NCBI GenBank assembly: GCA_009692205.1
Contig: SHZR01000008.1
Location: forward strand, 34,012-98,011
Source: Gemmatimonadota bacterium
GTDB lineage: Bacteria; Gemmatimonadota; Gemmatimonadetes; Longimicrobiales; Gaopeijiaceae
Length of the DNA: 64,000 nt
Reading direction: 5' to 3'
The position numbers were made by a program, and so were the translations under genes. The notes under the pieces are model-generated. The model had not been told where the DNA came from, made no database searches, and saw only the letters and a program-made list of their open reading frames with translations. Below are positions 35,958 through 44,730 of this stretch, piece after piece (the stretch's first letter is position 1; the number at the start of each line of letters is the position of its first letter).

Positions 35958-36356
35958 ATGTACAGCCTGAACGTCAGGGACCACTTCATGATCGCCCACA
36001 GCTTCCAGGGCGAGACCTTCGGTCCGGCACAGCGGCTTCACGGAGCGACCTACGTGGTCGACGCCACCTTTCGACGCGCCGAGCTGGACTCGGATGGCCT
36101 GGTCGTCGACATCGGCCGCGCGGGCGACGTCCTGCGCTCGATCCTCGCCGCCATGAACTACAGGAACCTGGACGACGAGCCGGCGTTCGCGGGCAAGAAC
36201 ACGACGACCGAGTTTCTCGCCCGGGAGATCTTCGAGCGCATCGCTCGCGCGGCCCGTGCGGGCGACCTGGGAGAGGGAGCGCGCGGGCTGGCCTCGATCT
36301 GCGTCACGCTCAACGAGTCGCACCTCGCCTGGGGAAGCTACGAAGGGACCGTGTGA
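35958..36356 (+). CDS. 6-pyruvoyltetrahydropterin synthase homologue lacking active-site residues
   Basis: The 132-residue T-fold protein aligns with PTPS/QueD, but key residues differ. Zinc ligands H14 and H28 remain, while the third is A30 (HGH reads HGA). The catalytic Cys position is A24, and the Asp-His pair (LDHRYLND in the family) reads MNYRNLDD. The pterin-anchoring Glu remains (E120, TLNESHLAW), as does NTTTE (81-85). From memory, the crystal structure of S. coelicolor SCO6650 shows the same kind of loss with a retained pterin pocket. It should therefore bind a pterin-like ligand but not do the PTPS reaction. It is coupled to the next gene by a GTGA overlap. Confidence 0.88.
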   Translation: MYSLNVRDHFMIAHSFQGETFGPAQRLHGATYVVDATFRRAELDSDGLVVDIGRAGDVLRSILAAMNYRNLDDEPAFAGKNTTTEFLAREIFERIARAARAGDLGEGARGLASICVTLNESHLAWGSYEGTV

Positions 36357-37414
36357 GGCCCGAAGAGCTGCACTTCGTGGTCCCAGGTCCCCTCGACCAG
36401 CTCACGGGCGGCTATGTCTACGACGGCCGCATGGTCGCGGGCCTGAGGGAGCTCGGCTGGCAGGTCCGCGTCCACAACCTCAGGGGCCGATTCCCGGACC
36501 CCGACGCGATCGCCCGCGACGACATGGCAGCCACGCTGGCCTCGCTACCCGATGAGGCGCGGGTCGTCATCGACGGCCTGGCGATGGGAGGCTTGCCCGC
36601 CCCGATCGAGGCGCACGGCGCTCGCCTGCGCATTCTCTCGCTCGTGCACCATCCGCTCGCCGAGGAGACCGGTCTAGCCGCCGCGGATAAGAAAAGCCTA
36701 ACGACTACGGAGCGCCGAGCCCTCGAGCACTGCGCGGGCGTAGTCGTCTCGAGCGCGTTCACGGCGCGGCGCCTCGCAGCCTACGACGTATCCGCCGACC
36801 GCATCCGAGTCGTCGTTCCCGGCACCGAGCCGGCCCGCACCACCGTGGGATCCCTCCCGGGGAAGCCGCCCATGCTGCTGTGCGTCGCAAGCGTGACGCC
36901 TCGGAAGGGTCACGACGTACTGGTGGCTGCCCTCGCGCGCGTGCGCGGCCTCGATTGGACCTGTATTTGCGTCGGAAGCCTGGATCGGGACCGGGGATTC
37001 GCCGACTCCGTGCGACGCGACGTCGCCGATGCCGGCCTCGGCGACCGGATCGAGTTCGTCGGAGAGAGAGAAGGCGATCTCCTCGAGCAGCTGTATCACC
37101 GGGCATCAGCCTTCGTGTTGGCGTCGCACTACGAGGGGTATGGCATGGCGCTGGCCGAAGCGATTGCGCACGGCCTGCCCGTGGTGAGCACCACCGGCGG
37201 TGCGATCCCCTTCACGGTTCCCGCGCATGCGGGCATCCTCGTCGAGCCGGGGGACGCCGAGGCGTTCGCGGATGCGCTGCGGACCCTTCTGACCCCTGGC
37301 ACCACGACCCGGGGCGACCTCGCCGCCGCCGCCCGCCGCCATGCCGAAGAACTGCCGAGCTGGAAGGAGGCCGCCGAGGCCTTCGCGGTCGCCATCCTCG
37401 AGTTGACGCCGTGA
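36353..37414 (+). CDS. GT4-type glycosyltransferase
   Basis: The 353-residue GT-B glycosyltransferase has the N-terminal glycine-rich turn ([18 protein letters not shown]), [18 protein letters not shown] at the start of the donor domain and [23 protein letters not shown] with the EGYGM..AEA donor-binding motif. The donor is probably a nucleotide sugar. There is no signal peptide. The start overlaps the PTPS homologue stop (GTGA), and its own stop overlaps the methyltransferase start, so the four middle genes of this operon are translated in a chain. The acceptor is likely the pterin or pyrimidine, or a lipid. Confidence 0.92.
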   Translation: MRPEELHFVVPGPLDQLTGGYVYDGRMVAGLRELGWQVRVHNLRGRFPDPDAIARDDMAATLASLPDEARVVIDGLAMGGLPAPIEAHGARLRILSLVHHPLAEETGLAAADKKSLTTTERRALEHCAGVVVSSAFTARRLAAYDVSADRIRVVVPGTEPARTTVGSLPGKPPMLLCVASVTPRKGHDVLVAALARVRGLDWTCICVGSLDRDRGFADSVRRDVADAGLGDRIEFVGEREGDLLEQLYHRASAFVLASHYEGYGMALAEAIAHGLPVVSTTGGAIPFTVPAHAGILVEPGDAEAFADALRTLLTPGTTTRGDLAAAARRHAEELPSWKEAAEAFAVAILELTP

Positions 37415-38208
37415 GCGAGAAGTTCGACGCCGCCTGGCTGGAACTGAGGGAAGGGATCGATCACAGGTCCCGCGCCGCAGGCGCACTGTCCCTGCTGCGG
37501 AGCTGGTGGCCGGTGCGGGGAGCGACCGCCGTGCTCGACCTCGGTTGCGGCACGGGATCCAACCTGCGCTACCTGGCGCCTCACCTGTCCGGGCCGCAGC
37601 ACTGGACACTGCTCGACCACGACGCCGACCTGCTCGCTCGCATTCGTGCCCCGCACCCCGACGTCACGATACGGCCGGTGCGGGGTGACCTGGCCATGGA
37701 GGGTCTCGCGGAGGTACGCCGCGCGCATCTGGTCACCGCATCGGCGCTGTTGGATCTGGTCTCGGACGCTTGGCTCCGTGCGTTGGTCGATGCATGCGCC
37801 ACCGCCGGCTGTGCGGGCCTGTTCGCGCTCACGTACGATGGGATCATCGAATGGTCGGGCGACGAAGAGCCGCTCGACGCGGTCCTGCGGGACGCCGTGA
37901 ACGATCACCAGCGGCGCGACAAAGGCCTCGGGTCCGCCCTCGGTCCGACGGCTGCCGTCCGGGCCGAGGAGCTCTTTCGCGAGCGCGGCTACCGCACTTG
38001 GCTGCTGCCGAGCCCCTGGCGGCTCGGTCCGACAGACGCCGCCCTGGCGCGCGCGCTCGTCGCCGGCTGGGCAGCTGCGGCGGCCGAGCAGCGCCCCGAC
38101 GCGGCGGACGCGCTGCGAGGGTGGGCCGAGCGGCGGGACGCGGTCGTGGCGCGGGGAGATTTCGATCTCGTCGTCGGCCACCTCGACCTCTTGGCGCTGC
38201 CCGCTTGA
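37411..38208 (+). CDS. Class I SAM-dependent methyltransferase
   Basis: The 265-residue protein has the SAM-binding motif VLDLGCGTGSNLRYLAP (residues 42-58) and motif II LLDHDADLLARI. An acidic/aromatic LTYDGIIEWSGDEEPLDA segment follows the core and may shape the substrate site. Its methyl acceptor is unknown. The GTG start overlaps the GT4 stop by GTGA, and its TGA overlaps the TTG of the flippase-like gene. Residues 165-265 form an alpha-helical cap. Confidence 0.88.
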   Translation: MSEKFDAAWLELREGIDHRSRAAGALSLLRSWWPVRGATAVLDLGCGTGSNLRYLAPHLSGPQHWTLLDHDADLLARIRAPHPDVTIRPVRGDLAMEGLAEVRRAHLVTASALLDLVSDAWLRALVDACATAGCAGLFALTYDGIIEWSGDEEPLDAVLRDAVNDHQRRDKGLGSALGPTAAVRAEELFRERGYRTWLLPSPWRLGPTDAALARALVAGWAAAAAEQRPDAADALRGWAERRDAVVARGDFDLVVGHLDLLALPA

Positions 38209-39140
38209 GTCAACCGGGCCACGTGCGACCGTGGGTGTTGGCGGCGCGCCTCGCCGTCAGCGTGGTGGCGCTCTGGCTCGTCGCGCGCTTCGTCGACGTC
38301 GCAGCGGTGCTCTCGCGGCTGTCCGCGTTGAGCCCGGCTTGGGTCGCGTTGGGTCTGGCGGTTTCCGTGCTGCAGGTGGGCGTGCTGGCCTGGCGTTGGC
38401 GCCTCACGGCTGCGCGGCTCGGAATCGATCTTCCGCTGCGCGATGCGATCGGAGAGTACTACCTGAGCATCCTGCTCAATCAGCTCCTGCCGGGTGGCGT
38501 CGCGGGAGACGTCTCGAGGGCGTGGCGGCACGCGCGGGCGACGACGACGGGCCCGGCCGTTCGCGCGGTCATCCTCGAGCGAGCTTCCGCACAGGTCGTG
38601 ATGACCCTGGTCGCCATCGTCTCCGTTCTCGTGCTTCCGTGGGCCGGCGGCGCCTCGCGAGCGGCCATCGCGGCAGCCGGCGTCCTCCTCGGCGGGCTCG
38701 CGCTTCGAGCGCTCGTGCGGCGTCCCGAGTCGGACTCGGTGGCCGGGCGACTCTGGTCGGATGCGCGCCGGGCGGTTCTCGCCCCGGACGCGATTGCGAC
38801 TCAGCTCGCGAGCGCGCTCGTGGTCGTGGTCTCTTACATCGGCGTCTTCCTGATCGCGGCCCGTGCCGTCGGCATCCAGACACCGCTGACGAGCCTGCTG
38901 CCGCTGATCGCGCCCGTGCTCATGACCATGCTCGTCCCGGTCACCATCGCGGGCTGGGGAGTCCGTGAGGCCGCCGCCGCCGCCCTATGGGGTCTCGTAG
39001 GCCTCACGCCCGAGGACGGCGCGGCGATCTCGGTGGCCTACGGCCTGCTCGTCCTCGTGGCCAGCGCCCCTGGCCTGATCATCCTGACTCGGACACTGAT
39101 CGCAGGTCGAGATCGAAGAGAACGTCCTCCCCGAGCGTGA
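38205..39140 (+). CDS. Flippase-like (LPG synthase TM region/UPF0104) membrane protein
   Basis: The 311-residue protein has 8 or so transmembrane segments and the family landmarks WVALGLAVSVLQVGVLAWRWRL, YYLSILLNQLLPGGVAGDVSRAWRHA and VPVTIAGWGVREAAAAAL. Relatives include the flippase domain of MprF and AglD-like proteins that move glycolipids. The start TTG overlaps the methyltransferase TGA (TTGA). Its 3' end overlaps the convergent creatininase-RibD gene by 62 bases, so the two messenger RNAs are complementary there. It probably transports the lipid-linked product of this cluster. Confidence 0.87.
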   Translation: MSQPGHVRPWVLAARLAVSVVALWLVARFVDVAAVLSRLSALSPAWVALGLAVSVLQVGVLAWRWRLTAARLGIDLPLRDAIGEYYLSILLNQLLPGGVAGDVSRAWRHARATTTGPAVRAVILERASAQVVMTLVAIVSVLVLPWAGGASRAAIAAAGVLLGGLALRALVRRPESDSVAGRLWSDARRAVLAPDAIATQLASALVVVVSYIGVFLIAARAVGIQTPLTSLLPLIAPVLMTMLVPVTIAGWGVREAAAAALWGLVGLTPEDGAAISVAYGLLVLVASAPGLIILTRTLIAGRDRRERPPRA

Positions 39141-40761
39141 AGCGACGGCACGCGGGCCGCAGGGCGTCGTCCAGGCTCGCGATCGCATCGAGAGTGATGG
39201 ACGGCCGCCCCGACCCGATCAAGAGGGGGGCCACCGTGAGGTGGAGCCGGTCCAGCAGTCCCTCCTGGAGGAACCGCGACACCGTCACGCCTCCGCCCTC
39301 GACCAGGATGCGCCGAAGACCCCGAGCACGGAGTCGCTCCAGGAGCGCGACGAGGTCGAACCCGTCCCGATCCGACCAGGGCACGCGGAGTTCCTCGCGA
39401 GAGGCCCCGTCCCCAACGGTTCCGGGAGTGTCCCGTCGCACGACGATCGTCGGCGATGCCGAATCCGAGAACACGCGCCGCCCCTCGCCGAGCCGGCCCG
39501 TGGGGTCCAGGACCACCCGCACGGGATTCGAGCCCTCGACGAGGCGAACGGTCAGGCGCGGGTCGTCCTGCGCGACCGTCGATGCGCCGACGATCACGGC
39601 GTCCACGAGGGCCCTGAGCCGATGCAGCCGCTCGATGTCCTTCGGGCCCGTCACGAAGTGCGACGCGCCGACCTCGGTGGCGATGCGTCCGTCGAGGCTC
39701 TGTCCGAGCTGCCCCATCACCAGTTCCGGAGCGAGCCGCACGGGCAGGTAGATGTCGAACACGTCGCGCGCCGCCTCGCTCACCTCGTGCGATGCCACCC
39801 ACGATCCGTCCGCGCGGACCTCGAGCCAGACTACGCCCGAGGTGGCATCCAGAAGGACGCGCGCCGACGAACCCCGCGTGGCCGAGCCCGGAGCGAAGCC
39901 GCGCACGAGAGTCCACGCGGCCTGCTCGTCGATAGGGGAGCTCGTGGTGCGCCGGACCCCAGGAGCCAGCCGATCGAGCGGAAAGTCCCGCGCGTCCAGG
40001 ATGACCTCGGCGATTATTCGACCGTAGTGCTCGACGAGTCGCTCTCCCATCACGGCGGTCGCGAGCCTCGCGTCCCCCACCACGCCGTCGGGGTTGAGGT
40101 CACCGGCCAGCCACGCGAAGGACGCCTCGCCCTCGGGACCCAACCGGCGCAGGGCACCCTCGAGCCGCTCGCCCAGCGACGGGAAGGAGGTGATGGCCTC
40201 GCCCCGCACGAGATCGGGCCGGAGGTGCAGCATCATCGCCGTCTCGACCGCGCCGCCGTGGAGGCCGTGGCGCCACTCGGTCTCCGGCAGGCCGACATCC
40301 GTGGGCCGCGCGAATCGGAACCAGCTCGCCTTCACGACCAGGAGGTCGTGCTCCGATCGCAGCGTGAGCCCCGCGGCTTCCATCGCGTGGCGGTTCCCTC
40401 CGTGGCTGTTGCTGAGGACGAGCCTCCGTACCCCGGCGCGCGCCAAAGCCCTTCCCTGCTCGACGATCGAGCGGATCAGCTGCTCCGTCGTCACGCTCGA
40501 GGTGCCGGCGAATCGGGCGTGCTCCTCGCTCGCCCCGATCGCCACGGGAGGCAGGGTCCACACCTCGGTGTCGTCGGGGAGGTGCCGGAATGCCTCAGCC
40601 AGCAGCCCGGTGCCGATGTCGACGTCGGTGGACGAGGGCAAATGCGGCCCGTGCTGCTCGGTGGCCGCGAGCGGCAGGATCACGACGGGATCGCGTCGTG
40701 CCGCGGCCTCCGCCTCCGCATGCGACAGCACGCTCCAGTCCCGCACCGAGCCCTCACGCAT
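39079..40761 (-). CDS. Creatininase-like amidohydrolase fused to RibD-type reductase
   Basis: The 560-residue protein has an N-terminal creatininase domain (1-260) with metal residues E35 and H37 (ATEQHGPHLP), D46/D48, H120 (SNSHGGN) and E173 (HGGAVETA), then a linker, then a RibD C-terminal reductase (345-555: MGQLGQSLDGRIAT, DAVIVGASTVAQDDPRLTVR, LVEGGGVTVSRFLQEGLLD). In archaea a creatininase-family protein (ArfB) deformylates a GTP-derived formamidopyrimidine and ArfC, a RibD-C homologue, reduces the ribosyl group, so this resembles an ArfB-ArfC fusion. The deaminase half of RibD is missing. Its ATG overlaps the end of the FkbM gene by 8 bases. Confidence 0.9.
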   Translation of the reverse strand: MREGSVRDWSVLSHAEAEAAARRDPVVILPLAATEQHGPHLPSSTDVDIGTGLLAEAFRHLPDDTEVWTLPPVAIGASEEHARFAGTSSVTTEQLIRSIVEQGRALARAGVRRLVLSNSHGGNRHAMEAAGLTLRSEHDLLVVKASWFRFARPTDVGLPETEWRHGLHGGAVETAMMLHLRPDLVRGEAITSFPSLGERLEGALRRLGPEGEASFAWLAGDLNPDGVVGDARLATAVMGERLVEHYGRIIAEVILDARDFPLDRLAPGVRRTTSSPIDEQAAWTLVRGFAPGSATRGSSARVLLDATSGVVWLEVRADGSWVASHEVSEAARDVFDIYLPVRLAPELVMGQLGQSLDGRIATEVGASHFVTGPKDIERLHRLRALVDAVIVGASTVAQDDPRLTVRLVEGSNPVRVVLDPTGRLGEGRRVFSDSASPTIVVRRDTPGTVGDGASREELRVPWSDRDGFDLVALLERLRARGLRRILVEGGGVTVSRFLQEGLLDRLHLTVAPLLIGSGRPSITLDAIASLDDALRPACRRFTLGEDVLFDLDLRSVSESG

Positions 40762-41518
40762 CGGGGGACGCTGTTGCGTTCACCAGCTCGAGACGAGCGT
40801 AGACGTCCCCCGAGGAGCAGCCGCCCGCACCCGCCTCCAGCCACCCCAGCATCTCCTCGGCTGTCCTCCACGCCTCGAAGTCGAAGCTCCGCCCCTCACC
40901 CGCCACCACGTTGAATTGGTACGCTCCGAGCTGAGTGAGCCGGCGGATGCAGTCGACCGCGACGCCGAGGTGCCCCGCGACGAACTCCACGGACAGCGCG
41001 GCCAGCGGCTGGCTGAGCCCCACGAGGACCTCCGCTTCGTAGCCCTCGACGTCGATCTTGCAGAAACTCGGCGTCCCGTACGACTCGATCAGGGCGTCCA
41101 ACGTCACGACGGGGACCTGGATCGACGACTCCCAGCGAACGCCCACGAACCCCGGGTTCGCCCCCTCGGCGTTCGTTCGCCACGACTCGGACATCGTGGA
41201 CACCGTCGGGTGCCTTCGACTGATCGCGAGGTGCGCGATCCCCGACCTGGCACCCACGGCCTCCTCTCTCACCACGATGCTCGGGTTGTGTCCCACCAGT
41301 CTGCGTAGCCAACGCGCGACCCGCGGCTGCGGCTCGAACGCGATGACGCGCGCTCCGAGTGCCGCGAAGGCCGCAGATCGGTCGCCGAGGTGCGCCCCGA
41401 CGTCGAACACGAGGTCGCCCTCACGCACGAAAGGCGCGTAGAGCCGTCGTAGGCCGGGCTGCCGTCCGGGTCGCCAGTAGACGATGAGCGAGCGGAGGAG
41501 CCCTATCCACTCCGACAT
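40754..41518 (-). CDS. FkbM-family methyltransferase
   Basis: The 254-residue O-methyltransferase has FVREGDLVFDVGAHLGDRSAAFAALG (residues 29-54), an acidic pair in VIAFEPQP and the FkbM signature FCKIDVEGYEAEVLVGL. These enzymes methylate hydroxyl groups in polyketides, glycans and glycolipids. ATG 41518 has no strong ribosome site. It is transcribed leftward after the EEP phosphodiesterase gene and overlaps the creatininase-RibD start, suggesting one transcript. The methyl acceptor is probably a sugar of the cluster's product. Confidence 0.9.
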   Translation of the reverse strand: MSEWIGLLRSLIVYWRPGRQPGLRRLYAPFVREGDLVFDVGAHLGDRSAAFAALGARVIAFEPQPRVARWLRRLVGHNPSIVVREEAVGARSGIAHLAISRRHPTVSTMSESWRTNAEGANPGFVGVRWESSIQVPVVTLDALIESYGTPSFCKIDVEGYEAEVLVGLSQPLAALSVEFVAGHLGVAVDCIRRLTQLGAYQFNVVAGEGRSFDFEAWRTAEEMLGWLEAGAGGCSSGDVYARLELVNATASPDA

Positions 41519-41526
41519 GCGAGAAC

Positions 41527-42540
41527 TCAGCTCGGGTGGACCCTGAGCGTCGCCACGACCGGATAGTGGTCCGACGGATAGCGGCCCCCCGCGCTGTGCA
41601 CGACGGTCGAGACGGACGAAGCCTCGATCGAGCCACTCACGAGAATCCAGTCGATCCGCCAGTCGCCCTCGGCCGGCGGTGGTCCGAATCCGTTCGACGT
41701 GAACGGGGGTCCGCGCCGCTCCGGCGCGATCGTCCACACGTCCCGGAGGCCCTGACTCGTGGCTGCCTTCCATGCGTCGCTGGTGCCGGCCGCGGAGTTG
41801 AAGTCACCCATGAGAATGACCGAGGCCCCAGGAGGGAGCGTCGCGAGCCGCTCGGTGATACGCGCCATGGCCTCCACGTGTTGCGGCCCCTCGCGCGGAG
41901 AGAAGTGCGTATTGAACACGTAGATCTGCCGCCCACTCTCGAAGTGGTGGAAGCGCGCCCAGGTCACGATCCGGGATCCGCCTCGTCCACCGCGCCCGCC
42001 ACGCCCGTCTCCTCCTCGCCCTGCACCATCTTGCCCGCCTCGTCCCGCGCCTCCATCCGGCGCGCCTGGTCCCGCCGCCCCAACCGGCGCGCCTCGCCCT
42101 GCTCCGCCACCCGACGCAGCGCCCGGGGGATCTCCCAGCCAGAATGTTCCGGATTCGATGGGCACGAGCTCGTCGTACCGGTACCAGATCGGGGTCGCCT
42201 CGCTCAGGCCGGAGCCTCCGTTCAGGCCGCGATCGACCCCGAGCCAACGGTACCCGGGCAGCGCCTCCTCCAGGTACGCCGTCTGCTCCGAGACCACCTC
42301 CTGAAGACCCAGCAGGTGCGGGTTGAAGCGGGAGATCGTCTCCGCAACCAACGCCTTGCGATTGGGCCAGGCGTCGTTCCCGTCGTTGATCGCCGAGGTG
42401 CGGATGTTGAACGTCATCACGTCGAGCGTGATGGCGTCGTCGTCCGGTACTGGCTGGGCCGATACAGATCCCATCGCGGCCGCGAGCGCGCCGACGGCGA
42501 GGAGGACGCGTGTCAGGGTCACAGGTGAGTCGACTCTCAT
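41527..42540 (-). CDS. Secreted endonuclease/exonuclease/phosphatase-family phosphodiesterase
   Basis: The 337-residue EEP protein has a signal peptide (ending VSAQP, residue 30) and the full catalytic set: TFNIR (N45), GLQE (E81), NTHFSP, GDFNS and SDHYPV. A Gly/Arg-rich insertion (residues 139-190) fills a surface loop that is short in typical members. The family hydrolyses phosphodiester bonds in nucleic acids or lipids. It sits between two methyltransferase genes in the leftward cluster, but its intergenic gaps of 49 and 8 bases are looser than those of its neighbours. It could act on the exported cluster product or be a scavenging nuclease. Confidence 0.88.
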   Translation of the reverse strand: MRVDSPVTLTRVLLAVGALAAAMGSVSAQPVPDDDAITLDVMTFNIRTSAINDGNDAWPNRKALVAETISRFNPHLLGLQEVVSEQTAYLEEALPGYRWLGVDRGLNGGSGLSEATPIWYRYDELVPIESGTFWLGDPPGAASGGGAGRGAPVGAAGPGAPDGGAGRGGQDGAGRGGDGRGGRGGRGGSRIVTWARFHHFESGRQIYVFNTHFSPREGPQHVEAMARITERLATLPPGASVILMGDFNSAAGTSDAWKAATSQGLRDVWTIAPERRGPPFTSNGFGPPPAEGDWRIDWILVSGSIEASSVSTVVHSAGGRYPSDHYPVVATLRVHPS

Positions 42541-42589
42541 GAGAGGATGTACCGCGCATCGTAAACCCCGAAGCCTCTCCGCGACACCC

Positions 42590-43471
42590 TCAAGACACCC
42601 TCCGGAATGTCAGGAGTTCGTACAGGAGGAACCCCTCCCTCAGCCCGATCTGCAGGGCATTGCCGCCGATCATGTTGCCGTAGAAGGGCATGCGCCCGAG
42701 GCCGAGACGGGCCGCCAGGGGGCTGATCGCGGCGGTCAAGCGGTCGCGAACGCGGCTGCCGGGACGGGTGAGCGGCGTGAGGTCGACGACTTTTCCGGCT
42801 GCGAAACCGTGCTCGGCTGCGACTAGGGCCAGACTGTCCGTCGTGCAGATCGCGGGAGCGCGCCAGCCCGCGCGGAACTGGTCCACGCGAGCGCGTTGGC
42901 CGGCATTCAGGGAGTCGATCTCCGACGCGAGAAAATCGTCGACGATGATCAGGCATCCTCCTGGCCGGAGGTGCCTGGCGGCATTCGCGAGGAACGCATC
43001 GGCGCTCTGGCTGTGCACGAAGGACTCCACCGCCACGACCACGTCCGCGCGGACGTCCAGGTCGGCGGCCAGGAAGTCCCCGAGCGAGAACGAGCAGCGA
43101 TCTGCACAGCCAGACTCCCCGGCAAGCCGCTCGGCGATCTCGACCTGGCGCCGACTCACCGTGATGCCGATCAGTCGCGCCCTCGGGAACCGCCGGGCGA
43201 GGTGGAAGAGCGTGCCGCCGACACCGCATCCGAAGTCGATGATAACCGGACTCGCGTCTGTCCCTATGGGCGCGGCGAGATCGGCGATCTCATCGGCGAC
43301 CACGCGATTGATGTGGTCGGCCGCGTCGCGCAGCGACGCCACTCCCGGGGCCCACAGCTCGCGGTGCATCGAGTGCACGCCGCCGCCGCTCCCCATCCAC
43401 AGGAAGCGACGCGTATTGCGGTCGTAGTAGCGCGCGACCTCGTCCGCACCCGAGCCTGTCACACCGATCAC
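42590..43471 (-). CDS. SAM-dependent methyltransferase (cyclopropane/sterol MT-like)
   Basis: The 293-residue methyltransferase begins with ADEVARYYDRNTRRFLW and has a SAM motif IIDFGCGVGGTLFHLARRFP (near residue 80), followed by LIGITVSRRQVEIAERLA, the arrangement of the UbiE/CmaA/tocopherol group. Its C-terminal region is hydrophobic, suggesting membrane or lipid association. The GTG at 43471 overlaps the stop of the previous gene (GTGA), so the longer TTG start at 43477 is rejected. It is the last tightly coupled gene of the leftward operon. Confidence 0.87.
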   Translation of the reverse strand: MIGVTGSGADEVARYYDRNTRRFLWMGSGGGVHSMHRELWAPGVASLRDAADHINRVVADEIADLAAPIGTDASPVIIDFGCGVGGTLFHLARRFPRARLIGITVSRRQVEIAERLAGESGCADRCSFSLGDFLAADLDVRADVVVAVESFVHSQSADAFLANAARHLRPGGCLIIVDDFLASEIDSLNAGQRARVDQFRAGWRAPAICTTDSLALVAAEHGFAAGKVVDLTPLTRPGSRVRDRLTAAISPLAARLGLGRMPFYGNMIGGNALQIGLREGFLLYELLTFRRVS

Positions 43472-44730
43472 GAGCAATACCCGATCGGTGCGTCGATCAG
43501 GACGCGCCGGTCACGCAGCTCCCCGTACCTGGGCCCCAGGGCTTCGCGCCAGATCGGACCCGTCAGGTCCCCTGCCACGACGACCCGCTCCGGCAGATAG
43601 CGGCGGCACTCGGTGAACTCGGCCTCGTACTCCGGAGTGGGAAAGTCGAGGGTCAAGACGCTCGATCCCCCGCTCCTCTCGATGCGGTACAACGGATTGA
43701 CCACGAGCTCGCCCCTCACCTCGCGCTCGGCCGGTATCTCATACCGCCGAAACAGATCGGCCTGATGGCTGGCGATCAGGGTCAGCGCCGGCTCCGTGCC
43801 CAACTCCTCGGGCGACACGTCGCGCGTCAGGTCGACCACACGCCGCTCGATCACGTCGTCGAAGAGCTTCGCATCGTTGAAGAGCCGCGGTTGGTGAGGA
43901 GCAAGGAGCGCTCGATAAGCGGCGGGCGTGAGCGTGTTCCCGGCGGAGAAATTGTCACCCGACGCGCTGTGGAGGTGCGGCATGATCACGATGCCGTCCT
44001 CACCCGCGAGCCGCATCATCTCGTCGGCCAGCATGCGCTTGTGCCAGATGTAGGGGAACGCGTCCGCCAGGAGCACGGTGGAGAACGTGTCCCGTGCGAA
44101 CGGCAGAGGGTTGTTGGCGTCGCAGCAGACCGGAGAGGCGTCCGGTACCACGAAGCAGCTGGCCAGCCACACCTTCCAGAAGTAGACGTCCGCGAGGACC
44201 GTGCCCGCCGCCACACCATCGGCGGGGGAACGCAGCCCCTGGAGCACCCTCGTGAGATGACCCGTTCCGCCGCACACATCGAGCGCGCGACCTCGAAGCG
44301 GCCACTGGAGTTGGCCCATCGCGCGCAGCACCGTCTCCACGGTGACGAAGACGGGGTCCGTGAAGCGATACAGGGCCCAGGTCCCCTCGGCGTCGTCACA
44401 GAGGATCTCGAGCGCTTCCCGGTAGGTCGGGGTCTCGCGTTGCATCAGGTCGCGAAAACGCTCCCGGCGCGCCGCATCCCCGGACAGGCCCAAGAGGCCG
44501 AAGAGCGCCTCTTCGCCGCGGCCGGCCTCGAGCATGTGGAGTGCGTCACGCGTCGGGTCGTCCGCGATCAGCACGGGAATGCCCGCGATCACGGGATAGG
44601 CGCAGCACTCGCAGCCCAGCACCCCGTTGATGATGTGATCGCCCTCGACGATCAGCGCATCGTTCTGCACCACGGACAGAGCGGTGCCGCAGAACGGGCA
44701 GCGCAGGATGTCGAGGAGGCTAGTGTGCAT
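43468..44730 (-). CDS. Trm112-like zinc ribbon fused to SAM methyltransferase
   Basis: The 420-residue protein has an N-terminal Trm112p-like zinc ribbon (MHTSLLDILRCPFCGT; C11, C14, C40, C42/43) and then a SAM domain with ALDVCGGTGHLTRVLQG near residue 175 and a CDANNPLPFARDTF acidic stretch. Trm112 is normally a separate activating partner of methyltransferases; here it is in cis. The C-terminal 130 residues form an extra domain of unknown role. Start ATG 44730 overlaps the PIG-L stop by 11 bases. The acceptor is unknown. Confidence 0.87.
   Translation of the reverse strand: MHTSLLDILRCPFCGTALSVVQNDALIVEGDHIINGVLGCECCAYPVIAGIPVLIADDPTRDALHMLEAGRGEEALFGLLGLSGDAARRERFRDLMQRETPTYREALEILCDDAEGTWALYRFTDPVFVTVETVLRAMGQLQWPLRGRALDVCGGTGHLTRVLQGLRSPADGVAAGTVLADVYFWKVWLASCFVVPDASPVCCDANNPLPFARDTFSTVLLADAFPYIWHKRMLADEMMRLAGEDGIVIMPHLHSASGDNFSAGNTLTPAAYRALLAPHQPRLFNDAKLFDDVIERRVVDLTRDVSPEELGTEPALTLIASHQADLFRRYEIPAEREVRGELVVNPLYRIERSGGSSVLTLDFPTPEYEAEFTECRRYLPERVVVAGDLTGPIWREALGPRYGELRDRRVLIDAPIGYCS

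Noticed and set aside
35958..36356. Queuosine biosynthesis (QueD) reading for the PTPS homologue
   Set aside because: No queC, queE or queF is in the cluster, and the catalytic Cys, Asp-His pair and third zinc His are absent.
39241..40914. Plus-strand open frame of 557 codons opposite the creatininase-RibD gene
   Set aside because: It is a shadow frame: the minus-strand protein has complete catalytic motifs in two families, and the plus-strand translation has none.
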